DNA of 48,879 nt from Pseudomonadota bacterium (GCA_023417315.1 JAEZFW010000053.1:1-48879), one strand, 5' to 3'; numbered from the stretch's first letter, positions 17,508-26,832 are shown. Program-made: numbers and translations. The notes: generated by a model from the sequence alone, not told the origin.

Positions 17508-18725
17508 ATGCAGCCGTTAGATCGCCAACGACGCCGCAATAACCAAGCTGGGAGCCTGGCTGGAACCAATCTCGAACGCGCGGGCGACTATAACCAGCGC
17601 GTCACGCTCCAGGCGATTCGCGTGAACGGCCCGATCACACGCGTCGACCTCGCACGGCTCACGGGACTGACGACCCCCGCGATTGCGAATATCACGAATC
17701 GCCTCCTGAGCGAGAACTTGATCGTCGAGGTGGGTCGTCTGCACGGCCGTCGCGGCCAGCCCGCGATGCGTCTTGCGATCAATCCGGATGGCTGTTTCTC
17801 GATCGGTATCAACATCGATCGCGACCATGTCACCGTCGTGGCTCTCGATTTCACCGGCAACGTGCGCGCGCGCGCGACGCAAGAGATCGATTTCGCGCTT
17901 CCCGATCAAGTCGTCGCGTTCTCGCGCAAAGCGATCGAGACGATGCTGAAAAGCAAGCAGCTGCCGCGCGATCGCATCATCGGCATCGGCATCGCGCTGC
18001 CGGATGACCTCGGACGGGTCAATTTGCCTCATCGACCGTCCTCATATGGCGTGTGGAATACGGTTGACGTCACGCGTTTGTTTGCAGATGTGCTGCCCTT
18101 GCCGGTCTTCGTCGAGAATGACGCGACGGCCGCTGCGATCGGCGAGCTGCAGTTCGGCCATGGCCTGCGCAGTCCGAGCTTCTTCTACATCTTGATCAGC
18201 GCGGCGCTCGGCGGCGCCCTCGTCATCGAGGGCACCGTGTTTCGCGGGGCAGATGGTCGCAGCGGCGAGATCGGCTTCTTACCGCTGCGCTCGCGGCGGA
18301 CCGAGGCTCGCTCATTGCAGGAAGTCGTATCGCTTTCGGCGCTCTACGAGCTCCTGGCGCAGGCCGGACACAAGGTATCCCGGCCCGATCAGCTCGAAGC
18401 GCTGAAAGAAAGCGGTCAAGGCATCGTGTCGGAATGGCTCGACGCGTCAGCCGACTTCATGACAGATCCGCTGATCGCGGTCAGTTGCCTCGTCAATCCC
18501 AAAGCCGTGTTCATCGGCGGTCGGCTGCCGGCCGATCTCGTCGATCGGCTCGCCGAGCGATTGAATCAGCGCTTGCGCAAGCGCGCAGGCGATGTTCCCG
18601 CCATCGCGCCCGTGCTGCGGGCCGCGATGGCCGCGGATGCGCCTGCCATCGGCGCGGCCATTCTGCCGTTGAACGACCGGTTGCTGCCGTCGCGATCCGC
18701 CTTGATGAAGACTTCGTACGAGTAA
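17508..18725 (+). CDS. ROK-family transcriptional regulator (NagC/XylR-like)
   Basis: 405 residues. The N-terminal winged HTH (about 22-75) contains TLQAIRVNGPITRVDLARLTGLT and a wing ending VEVGRLHGRRG. The C-terminal ROK domain contains GIGIALPDDLG and FVENDATAAAIGELQFG. The ROK zinc motif (CxCGxxGCxE) is absent: at that place the protein reads RSRRTEARSLQEVVS. The ATP-binding DxGGT motif is also replaced, so it is a sugar-sensing repressor, not a kinase. ATG 17508 has a GAGGCGG ribosome-like site, with ATG 17487 as the alternative. It precedes the ROK kinase, epimerase, porter and GH97 genes, its likely targets. Confidence 0.88.
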   Translation: MQPLDRQRRRNNQAGSLAGTNLERAGDYNQRVTLQAIRVNGPITRVDLARLTGLTTPAIANITNRLLSENLIVEVGRLHGRRGQPAMRLAINPDGCFSIGINIDRDHVTVVALDFTGNVRARATQEIDFALPDQVVAFSRKAIETMLKSKQLPRDRIIGIGIALPDDLGRVNLPHRPSSYGVWNTVDVTRLFADVLPLPVFVENDATAAAIGELQFGHGLRSPSFFYILISAALGGALVIEGTVFRGADGRSGEIGFLPLRSRRTEARSLQEVVSLSALYELLAQAGHKVSRPDQLEALKESGQGIVSEWLDASADFMTDPLIAVSCLVNPKAVFIGGRLPADLVDRLAERLNQRLRKRAGDVPAIAPVLRAAMAADAPAIGAAILPLNDRLLPSRSALMKTSYE

Positions 18726-18754
18726 GTCGCGCGAGCTGATTCGCGGTGCCTATC

Positions 18755-18800
18755 ACGGTCTAAAATAAACAAATTTACTTTCCTTAAGAATGCACGTACC
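18755..18800 (+). promoter_or_regulatory. AT-rich leader, candidate promoter/ROK operator for sugar-kinase gene
   Basis: In a GC-rich setting, 18758-18791 is almost wholly A/T with a central AAATTT. NagC/Mlc/XylR-type ROK repressors bind A/T-rich dyads, and this is the only such stretch between the regulator and the kinase. The dyad is imperfect, so this is a suggestion from composition and place only. Confidence 0.3.
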
Positions 18801-18946
18801 TTTGACGCGTCCGTGCCCTCATAACAAATCACTCGGGCGCGGGAACTTGAGATCGTGACGACGTTTAGGAGTCGCGCGCAGGGCGTCATCACGATCTATC
18901 CTTTCATTGTCGCTCCAGTATGGCGACACCTGCGCGGTAACTGCGG

Positions 18947-19936
18947 ATGTCGAAGGCACCAATGACTTCTCTCGAGCCGTCGGAGGCGGGGCACCTGCCT
19001 GGCTCCGCGGTGCGCGCGCGGGTCGAGTCTATTCAGATCGGGGTCGATTTCGGCGGCACGAAGATCGAAGCCGCGGCGCTCGGTCGAAACGGCAATTTCC
19101 TCGCGCGCGTGCGCGCCCCCAATCCGGGCCACTATGACGGCGCACTGCGCCTCGTGTGCGATCTGGTTGCGCAAATCGAAGAGCAGGTCGGCGGACGAGG
19201 CACGGTGGGCGTCGGCACGCCAGGCTCGATCTCGCCGCGAACGGGCACGATGCGCAATGCGAACTCTGTCTATCTGAACGGGCGCGACTTCCGTAACGAC
19301 TTGAGCGCGGCGCTTGGCCGCGAGATCAAGATGGCGAACGATGCGAATTGCCTGGCGTTGTCCGAGGTCGTTGACGGCGCGGCTGAAGGTTCGAAAATCG
19401 CATTCGCAGTGATCATCGGCACGGGCTGTGGCGGCGGTTTGGTCGTGAACGGACGGCTCGTCGAAGGCGCGCACGGAATAGGCGGCGAGTGGGGGCATAT
19501 TCCGTTGCCGTGGCCGACTCACGAAGAAATCGATGCGCCTGCATGCTGGTGCGGACAGCGAGGCTGCCTGGAAACCTGGGTATCGGGCAGCGGCTTGCAG
19601 CGGGACTACACGAAGGTTACGGGCCACTCGCTCGCGGGTGAAACGATCGTGAGTCAAGCTCGGGAAGGCGATGCGCAATCTGCAGCAGCGCTCGAGCGCT
19701 ACATTCACCGGCTCGCGCGGGGGCTTGCCGTCATCTGCAATGTCGTCGATCCCGATACGATCGTGCTTGGTGGCGGAATGTCGAACGTGCGCGAGCTCTA
19801 TGAGCGTCTGCCAGAAGCGATCCGGCGGTATGTGTTCTCGGACACCTGGGGCGCACGCATCGTGCCTGCGAAATGGGGTGACTCCTCAGGCGTTCGCGGC
19901 GCCGCGCGCTTGTGGGGTCAGCCAAGTCAAAGCTGA
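18947..19936 (+). CDS. ROK-family sugar kinase (fructokinase/mannokinase-like)
   Basis: 329 residues. The phosphate-binding motif GVDFGGTKIEAAAL is at about 32-45. Catalytic-base motif: NDANCLALSE (about 126-135). The ROK signature GIGGEWGHIPLP is followed by the zinc-binding CWCGQRGCLETW (about 200-211). The family phosphorylates fructose, mannose, glucose or N-acetylglucosamine with ATP. With the neighbouring mannose isomerase-type gene, a fructokinase (mannose to fructose to fructose-6-P) or mannokinase is the best guess. The ATG lies beyond a weak ribosome site, and residues 1-26 are poorly conserved, so a later start (e.g. ATG 18962) is possible. Confidence 0.9.
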   Translation: MSKAPMTSLEPSEAGHLPGSAVRARVESIQIGVDFGGTKIEAAALGRNGNFLARVRAPNPGHYDGALRLVCDLVAQIEEQVGGRGTVGVGTPGSISPRTGTMRNANSVYLNGRDFRNDLSAALGREIKMANDANCLALSEVVDGAAEGSKIAFAVIIGTGCGGGLVVNGRLVEGAHGIGGEWGHIPLPWPTHEEIDAPACWCGQRGCLETWVSGSGLQRDYTKVTGHSLAGETIVSQAREGDAQSAAALERYIHRLARGLAVICNVVDPDTIVLGGGMSNVRELYERLPEAIRRYVFSDTWGARIVPAKWGDSSGVRGAARLWGQPSQS

Positions 19937-20079
19937 CCGACCGTCGTCGCAGGTTCGCAACGGAATTCCAATTCATTCGAGCCCGCCACATGCGCTTTCG
20001 GTGTGGCGCGTTGGCATGCGCGCAGCCTCCCTGAGAACAATGGTAGCCTAGCGCTGCAGAACGCAGGCGATGGGCCCTG

Positions 20080-21306
20080 ATGAACGCCGATTCGAGAAGC
20101 TCGACAGTGCAGACCTCCGCTACGCAACCCAATCCGCTTCAGGCCGCGAGCAAGACGTGTAAAACGCTGAAGGCATGGTTACTCGATCATGCCTACACCC
20201 GTTGGTGGGTGCACGGCGCCGACCTGGATCGCGGCGGCTTTTACGAACGATTGAGCATCGACGGTGCTGGTTTGGCGGAACCGCGACGCGCCCGCGTCAA
20301 TCCTCGACAGATCTACTGTTACAGCCATGCTGAAGATCTCGGCTGGACAGGACCTGCGGAACAAGCAGTCGAGCACGGGCTCAGCTACTTCCTGCGGCAT
20401 TACAGGCGTCCGGATCGACTGTTTCGTGGGCTAGTGAATCCCGACGGAAGTGTCGCAACGGAGCGCGCCGTGCTGTACGACCAAGCGTTCGCGCTCCTTG
20501 CGCTCGCGTGCGCGTACGACACGTTCTCGCGCGAAGAAGATCGTCAGATGGCGCGCGACCTCCATGACGTTCTACGCGCGCAACTGGCGCATCACATCGC
20601 CGGGTTCGAAGAGAGTCAGCCGCGAATCTTGCCTCTGATTTCGAATTCACACATGCACTTGCTCGAGGCGAGCCTCGAGTGGATGGAGCTTGATCACGAA
20701 CCATTGTGGGCGAATCTCGCCGAGGAAATCGTCGAGCTCGCGTTGACGTGCTTCATCGATCCGACGACCGGGTTCGTCTTGGAGTTCTTCGATCGCGATT
20801 GGCGTCCTGCGCAGGGGCTGGAAGGGCGCATCGTCGAGCCCGGCCATCAATACGAGTGGGCTTGGTTGCTGCTGCGTTGGTCCGCTCGCCGCAAAGGCGC
20901 GCGCTCATCCGCGCGGGCGGTCGAGACGGCAAGAAAGCTCGTGACGCTGGCCGAGGAGCATGGCGTGGATCGAGCACGCGGCGTCGCGATGAATACGATG
21001 CTCACGGACAAGGTCGTGCGCGACCCTCAGGCTCGGTTGTGGCCGCAGACCGAGCGAATCAAAGCAGCATGTTCGATGGCGGAGCTCACGCGCGATTCGA
21101 CCTATTGGCTGGTTGCCGACGAAGCCGCGCGGGCGCTTCTCAAATATCTCAATACGCCGACCCCAGGGCTCTGGTACGACAAGATGACGCCGGAAGGTGC
21201 AATCATCGAGGAGCCCGCACCTGCCAGCACGTTCTATCACATCGTGTGCGCGATCATGGAGATGGAGCAGGCGGTCACGCGCGCAGCACGAGGTGCGGGC
21301 GGCTAG
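20080..21306 (+). CDS. AGE/mannose isomerase (YihS-like) family sugar epimerase
   Basis: 408-residue (alpha/alpha)6-barrel enzyme of the N-acylglucosamine 2-epimerase family. Typical family features: VNPRQIYCYSHAEDLGW, RAVLYDQAFALLALA, ISNSHMHLLEASLEWMEL (catalytic His region), VEPGHQYEWAWLLLRW (second catalytic His) and RLWPQTERIKA. The pattern suits aldose-ketose isomerases such as mannose isomerase better than GlcNAc epimerase. It lies 143 bp after the ROK kinase, same strand, so mannose to fructose followed by phosphorylation is a sensible pathway (inference). It converges with the sugar porter across element F. Confidence 0.88.
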   Translation: MNADSRSSTVQTSATQPNPLQAASKTCKTLKAWLLDHAYTRWWVHGADLDRGGFYERLSIDGAGLAEPRRARVNPRQIYCYSHAEDLGWTGPAEQAVEHGLSYFLRHYRRPDRLFRGLVNPDGSVATERAVLYDQAFALLALACAYDTFSREEDRQMARDLHDVLRAQLAHHIAGFEESQPRILPLISNSHMHLLEASLEWMELDHEPLWANLAEEIVELALTCFIDPTTGFVLEFFDRDWRPAQGLEGRIVEPGHQYEWAWLLLRWSARRKGARSSARAVETARKLVTLAEEHGVDRARGVAMNTMLTDKVVRDPQARLWPQTERIKAACSMAELTRDSTYWLVADEAARALLKYLNTPTPGLWYDKMTPEGAIIEEPAPASTFYHIVCAIMEMEQAVTRAARGAGG

Positions 21307-21325
21307 AAGATCAAGGCATTGGACT

Positions 21326-21396
21326 AGCCACAAAGAGCACAAAGAGAGATCAGATTAGTTTGATCTGTCATCGTGATATTTGCGTTCTTTGTGGCT
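21326..21396. repeat. Inverted-arm short tandem repeat element (F), convergent
   Basis: Arms 21326-21343 and 21379-21396 are inverted copies (16 of 18 positions), with units of the CCACAAAGA type as in element E. The loop holds an inner dyad, AGATCA at 21347-21352 and TGATCT at 21361-21366. The element fills the 100-bp convergent gap between the epimerase and the sugar porter; a bidirectional terminator role is likely (inference). Confidence 0.7.
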
Positions 21397-21406
21397 GATC
21401 TTTCTC

Positions 21407-22747
21407 TCATGAAAGAACCCCGTCCCTGACTCCGCCCGCGATCCGCTCGTCCATCTTCTCGAGCGACACGCCTTTCGTTTCGGGGAAGAAGAGCAGTACG
21501 ACCACGAACTGCAGCGCCATCATCAGCGCGAAGAACACGAAGGGCAGGGCCTTCGAATACTGCGCGATCACGGGGAATAAGAACGTGATGATCGTGCACA
21601 TGATCCAGTGCGTCGAACTGCCGACAGATTGGCCGCGAGCGCGGACAGCGGTCGGGAAAATCTCGCTGATGTACACCCAGATCACTGCGCCCTGACTGAA
21701 AGCGAAAAATGCGATGAACCCGATCAGCATCCACAACAGCAGGTGCTGATTCTCGCCTGTGCCCATGATCATTGCGACGCCCGCAAGGCATAGCGTCATT
21801 CCGACCGAACCCGTCAGCAGCAGCGCTTTCCGCCCGAGCTTGTCGATGACGGACATCGCGATGAGCGTGAACACGAGATTCGTCGCACCGATCGCAACCG
21901 CCTGCAAGTCCGCCGATACGCGTCCGAAGCCCGCAGCCTCGAAGATACTGTTGATGTAGTAGAGGATCGCGTTGATTCCCGCCAACTGATTGAACATCGC
22001 GATGGCGACCGCAAGGAGGATCGGCTTGCGATGCTCGTACCACATGAGGCCATCCTCGGTTCTTTGCATCGCGAGGGAATCCTGGATCGTTCGGATCTCC
22101 TGCTCCGCTTGCACGACGCCGATTCTGGTCAGTGCGACGAGTGCGTCCTCATCGCGACCTTTGGACACGAGCCAGCGCGGACTATGCGGGATGTAATGCA
22201 GCATCGCGAAGAGCAGCGCGGCAGGAAAGATCGTCACGCCTAGCTTCCAGCGCCACTCGAGCGTGCCTAGATCGAGTTGCCCGATGAGATAATTGCTCAG
22301 GTACGCGACGAGAATGCCGATCACAATGTTGACCTGGAACAGGCCAACCAGCGCTCCACGACGCTCGGCAGGCGCGATCTCCGAGATGTACACCGGGGCG
22401 AGCACCGAGGAGCCTCCGATCGCAAGTCCGCCGACGAAGCGAAACAGCATCAGGGAGGGCCAGTCCCACGCGAGCGCACAACCCAAGCCGGAAACGAAGT
22501 AGAGCACCGCCATCCAACGAAGAGCATTGCGGCTGCCTTGAGTGTCGCCGACCGATCCAGAGCCGATTGCGCCGATCAACGTGCCGATGAGCGCGATGGA
22601 GACTGTCGCGCCTTCTTGAGCGGCCGAAAGATCGAATATGCGTTTGAGATCCGCGATGACACCTGCGATGACTGCAGTGTCGAATCCGAACAGCAGCCCA
22701 GCGAGCGCGGCACTCGCGACGCTGCTTGCGAAAACCATGTTCTTCAT
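21407..22747 (-). CDS. MFS sugar porter (sugar:H+ symporter)
   Basis: 446 residues with 12 predicted membrane helices. Sugar porter signatures: GFDTAVIAGVI in helix 1, GSVGDTQGSRNALRW (a variant of the loop 2-3 GRR motif), RFVGGLAIGGSSVLAPVYISEIAPAERRG in helices 4-5, IPHSPRWLVSKGR (PESPR-like), NQLAGINAILYYINSIF in helix 7, DKLGRKALLLTGS, and FPETKG near the C-terminus. It is related to XylE/GalP/STP and would import a monosaccharide in symport with protons. It is divergent from the GH97 glycosidase, which would release its substrate. Confidence 0.92.
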   Translation of the reverse strand: MKNMVFASSVASAALAGLLFGFDTAVIAGVIADLKRIFDLSAAQEGATVSIALIGTLIGAIGSGSVGDTQGSRNALRWMAVLYFVSGLGCALAWDWPSLMLFRFVGGLAIGGSSVLAPVYISEIAPAERRGALVGLFQVNIVIGILVAYLSNYLIGQLDLGTLEWRWKLGVTIFPAALLFAMLHYIPHSPRWLVSKGRDEDALVALTRIGVVQAEQEIRTIQDSLAMQRTEDGLMWYEHRKPILLAVAIAMFNQLAGINAILYYINSIFEAAGFGRVSADLQAVAIGATNLVFTLIAMSVIDKLGRKALLLTGSVGMTLCLAGVAMIMGTGENQHLLLWMLIGFIAFFAFSQGAVIWVYISEIFPTAVRARGQSVGSSTHWIMCTIITFLFPVIAQYSKALPFVFFALMMALQFVVVLLFFPETKGVSLEKMDERIAGGVRDGVLS

Positions 22748-23136
22748 GCGTTCCCCATCGACATCGCAGTGTGATTGTTGGAGTGGCTAGCTGTCGGCGC
22801 TGATTGTTTAAACGCCGAGGGCACATCGTGCAATACGCCGAGCAGCCCTTAGCGATAGATTATAAAAGCAAATAGATGAATTCATTGACAGGGGCGGTTC
22901 TCCGCAGCAACATCGGAGGTGCAGTGGGTCTCTGTTGGTTTCGTCAGCACATCAATAGGCCCGTCGCGTCGACGACCTGGTGGCCCAGGTTTCCTGGCGA
23001 GCGATGGGCCATTTTCTCGAGATGCGGCCTGCTCGAGCTGTACCGGCGCTGAGCGGGGCGCCCAAGCCAACAACAATGGTCATCGCAGCGCTCTGCCGCA
23101 GGGGGCATAGACGCTGTGCTCGAGGAGAAGTGCTCA
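22748..23136. promoter_or_regulatory. Divergent control region between sugar porter and GH97
   Basis: 389 bp without a gene. An A/T-rich patch at about 22857-22890 holds a good -10 (TATAAT) for the porter on the minus strand at 22864-22859. It also has a perfect 10-bp palindrome ATGAATTCAT (22877-22886) and TTGACA at 22885-22890 on the plus strand, a possible -35 for GH97 with a poor -10 (CAACAT). GTTTAAAC at 22805-22812 is a second palindrome nearer the porter. The palindromes are candidate operators for the ROK regulator. The rest (22920-23120) shows no structure I can support. Confidence 0.4.
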
Positions 23137-25116
23137 ATGAAGCACATAGCAGCTTTGGGATTCGTCGTTCTTCTCGGATGCAATCCGATGGCGCACGCCG
23201 ACTCCGGACGCGTGTTCTCGGTGACATCGCCGGACCGCAGCATCTCGGTCTTGCTCGAGGTTTCAGCAGATTCGCCCCCGGTTTACAGCGTTCAACGCAA
23301 CGAGGAGCTCATCATCGCTCCCTCGCGTTTGCGGCTCGTGCTTCAGAACGATCGCGGCTTCTATAACTTCGAACCGACGGGCTCGCGAACGCGGTTTGTC
23401 GATGAAACCCACCCGCTCATTGCGACGAAGGCGGCAACCACGCGCGATCGCTTCAATGAGCTCAAGGTTTCGCTCCAGGAACGCGGGGCGCCGCGTCGCA
23501 AACTCGACCTCGTGTTCAGAGCATATGACGACGGCGTGGCGTTTCGCTATTTCGTCCCGAAGCAGGCGAGCTTCGATCGACTGCTGCTGCGAGCTGAGGA
23601 AACGCAGTTCGTGTTCCCCGCTGACTACGACTGCTATGGGCTGAACATCGGGCGCGTGGACACCAGCCACGAGGGCGAGTTCGATTCAGTGCGCGCACGG
23701 ATGATTCGCGAGCACAACCTGTACGATGCTCCGCTCACGTGCCGCACGCCCTCCGGAAAGAATGCATTTGCGCTCGCCGAAGCCGACTTGCGCGAATGGA
23801 GCGGAACATACTTCAGTGGGCTCGGCAGCGGCGACATCGGCGTTTACACGCGTCTATCGAAGCGCTACGACGATCCGCAACTTCTCGTGAAGCGCGAGAT
23901 GGAGGGCGACGGCATCCAATCGCCCTGGCGCGTCGTCATGTTGGGTGATTCAGCGGGCAAGCTGATCGAATCGACGCTGATCGCCAAGCTGAATCCGCCG
24001 ACACCGATCAAAGACACGACCTGGATCAAAGCGGGCAAGACTGCATGGGATTGGTGGTCAGGTCCGTACTTGCCGCCGCCACTGAAAGGCGGGACGGACA
24101 AGATGACAATCAAACGCTACGTGGACTTCGCTGCGCAATCGGGCTTCGAGTACATGTTGATCGATGAGGGTTGGTGCTTGAACTCCGGAGTCGGAGGCAG
24201 TGCGCCTGCGAACGCAGACATCACGCGCACAAAAGCGGATCTGGATATGCCCGAGCTCGTGCGCTATGCGAGAGAGCGTAACGTCGGCTTGTGGCTGTGG
24301 GTGCAATGGGCCTTGCTCGAGCGCCAGATGGATGCAGCTATGAAGCAGTACGAAGCCTGGGGTATCAAGGGGATCAAAGTCGATTTCATGGATCGCAACG
24401 ATCAGGAAATGGTCGACTACTATCACCGTGTCATGTCGAAAGCGGCCGATCATAAGCTGATGGTGAACATGCACGGCGCGTATCCGCCGACCGGTCTGTC
24501 TAGAACATATCCGAACTACCTCACGCAAGAAGGTGTCATGGGTGCGGAGTACAATAAGTGGAGCAAGCGTGTGACCGCGACCCACAACGTGACGCTTGCG
24601 TACACCCGCATGTTGCTGGGCCCAATGGATTACACGCCCGGCGGTTTCAGAAATAAGACGCCCAGCGAGTTCGAGGTGGTGAACAGCCCACCGCAAGTGC
24701 AAACGACGCGCGGCCAAGCGCTTGCGATGTTCGTCGTGTACGACAGCCCGTTGCAGATGGTGTCCGATAGTCCCGATGCCTACGAGAACGCGCAAGGATT
24801 CGACTTCATCAAGGCGGTGCCTGCCGCGTGGGACGAGACGCGCTTCATCGCAGGTGACATCGCGAAGTATGTGGTAATTGCTCGTCGCAAAGGCAATGAC
24901 TGGTACATCGGTGCGATGACGAACGAAGAATCGCGGTCGATCACCGTGCCGCTCGAGTTCCTCGGCACGAATGCCTATCGCGCAAAGATATGGGCCGATG
25001 GATCGACCCCCACGCAGTTGACCGAAAGCACGCTCAAGCGCGTGACCGGCAAGGAGACGGTCGAGCTGAACATCGCCGCCAGCGGCGGCGCGGCGATTCA
25101 ACTCATGCGGTTGTAG
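23137..25116 (+). CDS. GH97 glycoside hydrolase (alpha-glucosidase/alpha-galactosidase)
   Basis: 659 residues with a signal peptide (MKHIAALGFVVLLGCNPMAHA); the LLGC could make it a lipoprotein. N-terminal beta-sandwich (about 25-270), central TIM barrel (about 290-550, opening TAWDWWSGPYLPPP) and C-terminal beta domain, the standard GH97 order. KVDFMDRNDQEM puts Asp416 and Asp419 at the barrel position where retaining GH97 members have their Asp nucleophile. YLTQEGVMGAEYNKW gives the conserved acid Glu and calcium-site residues. It therefore looks like the retaining (alpha-galactosidase-type) branch more than inverting SusB, but this needs alignment. The ATG at 23137 is 9 nt after GAGGAG; a GTG 21 bp upstream is less likely. 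Confidence 0.9.
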   Translation: MKHIAALGFVVLLGCNPMAHADSGRVFSVTSPDRSISVLLEVSADSPPVYSVQRNEELIIAPSRLRLVLQNDRGFYNFEPTGSRTRFVDETHPLIATKAATTRDRFNELKVSLQERGAPRRKLDLVFRAYDDGVAFRYFVPKQASFDRLLLRAEETQFVFPADYDCYGLNIGRVDTSHEGEFDSVRARMIREHNLYDAPLTCRTPSGKNAFALAEADLREWSGTYFSGLGSGDIGVYTRLSKRYDDPQLLVKREMEGDGIQSPWRVVMLGDSAGKLIESTLIAKLNPPTPIKDTTWIKAGKTAWDWWSGPYLPPPLKGGTDKMTIKRYVDFAAQSGFEYMLIDEGWCLNSGVGGSAPANADITRTKADLDMPELVRYARERNVGLWLWVQWALLERQMDAAMKQYEAWGIKGIKVDFMDRNDQEMVDYYHRVMSKAADHKLMVNMHGAYPPTGLSRTYPNYLTQEGVMGAEYNKWSKRVTATHNVTLAYTRMLLGPMDYTPGGFRNKTPSEFEVVNSPPQVQTTRGQALAMFVVYDSPLQMVSDSPDAYENAQGFDFIKAVPAAWDETRFIAGDIAKYVVIARRKGNDWYIGAMTNEESRSITVPLEFLGTNAYRAKIWADGSTPTQLTESTLKRVTGKETVELNIAASGGAAIQLMRL

Positions 25117-25200
25117 GTCGGGTTTCGACCCGACGCCTCGGTCGGAATAGATTCAGCGCGGCGGATGCGCTCGTAGGTCGCCTTCCAACCCGACCCGGCA
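25114..25200. repeat. REP-like hairpin pair after GH97
   Basis: Starting one base past the GH97 TAG stop, GTCGGGT (25117-25123) and ACCCGAC (25128-25134) form a perfect 7-bp stem with a TTCG loop. A degenerate second copy lies at about 25172-25194. There is no U-tract. This GTAGGTCGGG...CCCGACG type is scattered in many proteobacterial genomes. It can stabilise the 3' end of the GH97 transcript (inference). Confidence 0.6.
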
Positions 25201-25269
25201 AAGGCGTGCATACAAACGCTAGGCAACCGAAACACGGGTTCATGCGTTCGAAGGACACGAGAACGAACG

Positions 25270-26832
25270 ATGACTCTGATCGCGGATCTTGCTGAGGCCT
25301 CTAACCGCATCGCGAGTACGTCGCGACGTACGGCAAAAATTCGTGAGCTCGCAGACACTCTGCGCATGCTCGATCCTTCCGAGATCGAGATCGCCGTTCA
25401 TTATCTGAGCGGTGAGATTCCGCAAGGGAAGATTGGGGTTCAATACACGACGATGTTGAACGCGGCCCACGTGGAGCCAGCCGCGCACCCGACGCTCAGG
25501 GTGCTGGAGCTCGACGCGGGTTTGAGCGAGATCGCGCAAACCCGCGGAGCAGGTTCTGCTAAGAAGCGGCTCGACCTGCTGAGCGGCCTCCTGCATCGCG
25601 CCACTTCGACAGAGCGCGATTTCATCTTTCGCCTTCTTACCGGAGAGCTGCGCCAAGGCGCATTAGCGGGTGTCATGCTCGATGCGATTGCTGCTGCAGC
25701 GAGCCTTCCGACTCCCCACGTGCGTCGCGCCGCGATGTACGCGGAAAATCTCGGCGCGCTCGCGCGCGCAGCGCTCGTCGAGGGCGCTGAAGGATTGGAG
25801 CGTTTTCAACTCCAACTGCTGTCGCCAATCGCACCGATGCTGGCTCAAACCGCCGCTGATGTTACCGACGCGCTCGAACAGCTCGGCGGCGAGGCGGACT
25901 TCGAATGGAAGATGGATGGTGCCCGCATCCAGGTCCATAAGGATGGCGACTCTATACATATATATACGCGCAGCGCCAACGACGTGACCGGCGCCGTGCC
26001 GGAGATTGTCGAGGCGGTGCGTCTGCTCGATACGCGCACCTTGATCCTCGACGGCGAAGCGATCTCGATGACGCCAGAAGGGCGTCCGCATCCTTTTCAA
26101 ATCACGATGCGCCGGTTCGGTCGCAAGCTCGATGTCGAAGCGATGCGCGCAGAGTTGCCGATCCAGGCGTACTTCTTCGATTGTCTATATGTCGATGGCC
26201 AGTCGATCGCCGATCGTCCGACGCGCGTGCGTCTTGCTGCGCTCGAGACAGTCGTGCCGAGCACGATGCAAGTTCCGAGGCTCGTCACGAGCTCAGGAGA
26301 AGAGGCGCAAGCGTTCTACGAAGCCTCACTCGCCGCGGGACATGAAGGATTGATGGCAAAGGCGCTCGCTGCGCCTTATGAAGCAGGTAATCGCGGCGCG
26401 AGCTGGCTCAAGATCAAGCGTGCGCACACGTTGGATTTGGTCGTGCTCGCGGCTGAGTGGGGGCATGGTCGACGTACCGGAAAGCTGTCCAATCTCCACC
26501 TCGGTGCGCTGGATCCAGCAACGAACGAGTACGTCATGCTCGGGAAGACGTTCAAAGGTCTGACCGACGAGATGCTCGCTTGGCAGACGAAAGAGTTCTT
26601 GGCGCGCGAAGCGGCTCGCGATCGCTACACCGTCCATGTGCGCCCGGAAATCGTCGTCGAGATCGCGTTCAGCGATCTTCAGGTGAGTCCCCGCTATCCC
26701 GGCGGTTTGGCGTTGCGATTGGCGCGTGTGAAGCGTTATCGCTTGGATAAGCGACCTGGGGAGGCGGATACGATGGAGACGGTGCGGCGGATTGCAGGGC
26801 TGACTCAGCCCGACGTTCGCGACCGTACGTGA
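25270..26832 (+). CDS. ATP-dependent DNA ligase
   Basis: 520 residues with the archaeal/mycobacterial LigB-type layout. N-terminal DNA-binding domain (about 1-185), nucleotidyltransferase domain (about 190-400) with Lys214 in EWKMDGARIQVHK (KxDGxR motif I, adenylated lysine), ILDGEAI, FFDCLYVDG, HEGLMAK (motif IV) and SWLKIKR (motif V), then an OB-fold domain ending near RLARVKRYRLDKRPGE. It seals nicks using ATP. Bacteria use NAD-dependent LigA for replication, so this is a repair or accessory ligase. No nuclease or Ku gene is adjacent. Its last 164 bp overlap the convergent DUF418 gene. Confidence 0.93.
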   Translation: MTLIADLAEASNRIASTSRRTAKIRELADTLRMLDPSEIEIAVHYLSGEIPQGKIGVQYTTMLNAAHVEPAAHPTLRVLELDAGLSEIAQTRGAGSAKKRLDLLSGLLHRATSTERDFIFRLLTGELRQGALAGVMLDAIAAAASLPTPHVRRAAMYAENLGALARAALVEGAEGLERFQLQLLSPIAPMLAQTAADVTDALEQLGGEADFEWKMDGARIQVHKDGDSIHIYTRSANDVTGAVPEIVEAVRLLDTRTLILDGEAISMTPEGRPHPFQITMRRFGRKLDVEAMRAELPIQAYFFDCLYVDGQSIADRPTRVRLAALETVVPSTMQVPRLVTSSGEEAQAFYEASLAAGHEGLMAKALAAPYEAGNRGASWLKIKRAHTLDLVVLAAEWGHGRRTGKLSNLHLGALDPATNEYVMLGKTFKGLTDEMLAWQTKEFLAREAARDRYTVHVRPEIVVEIAFSDLQVSPRYPGGLALRLARVKRYRLDKRPGEADTMETVRRIAGLTQPDVRDRT

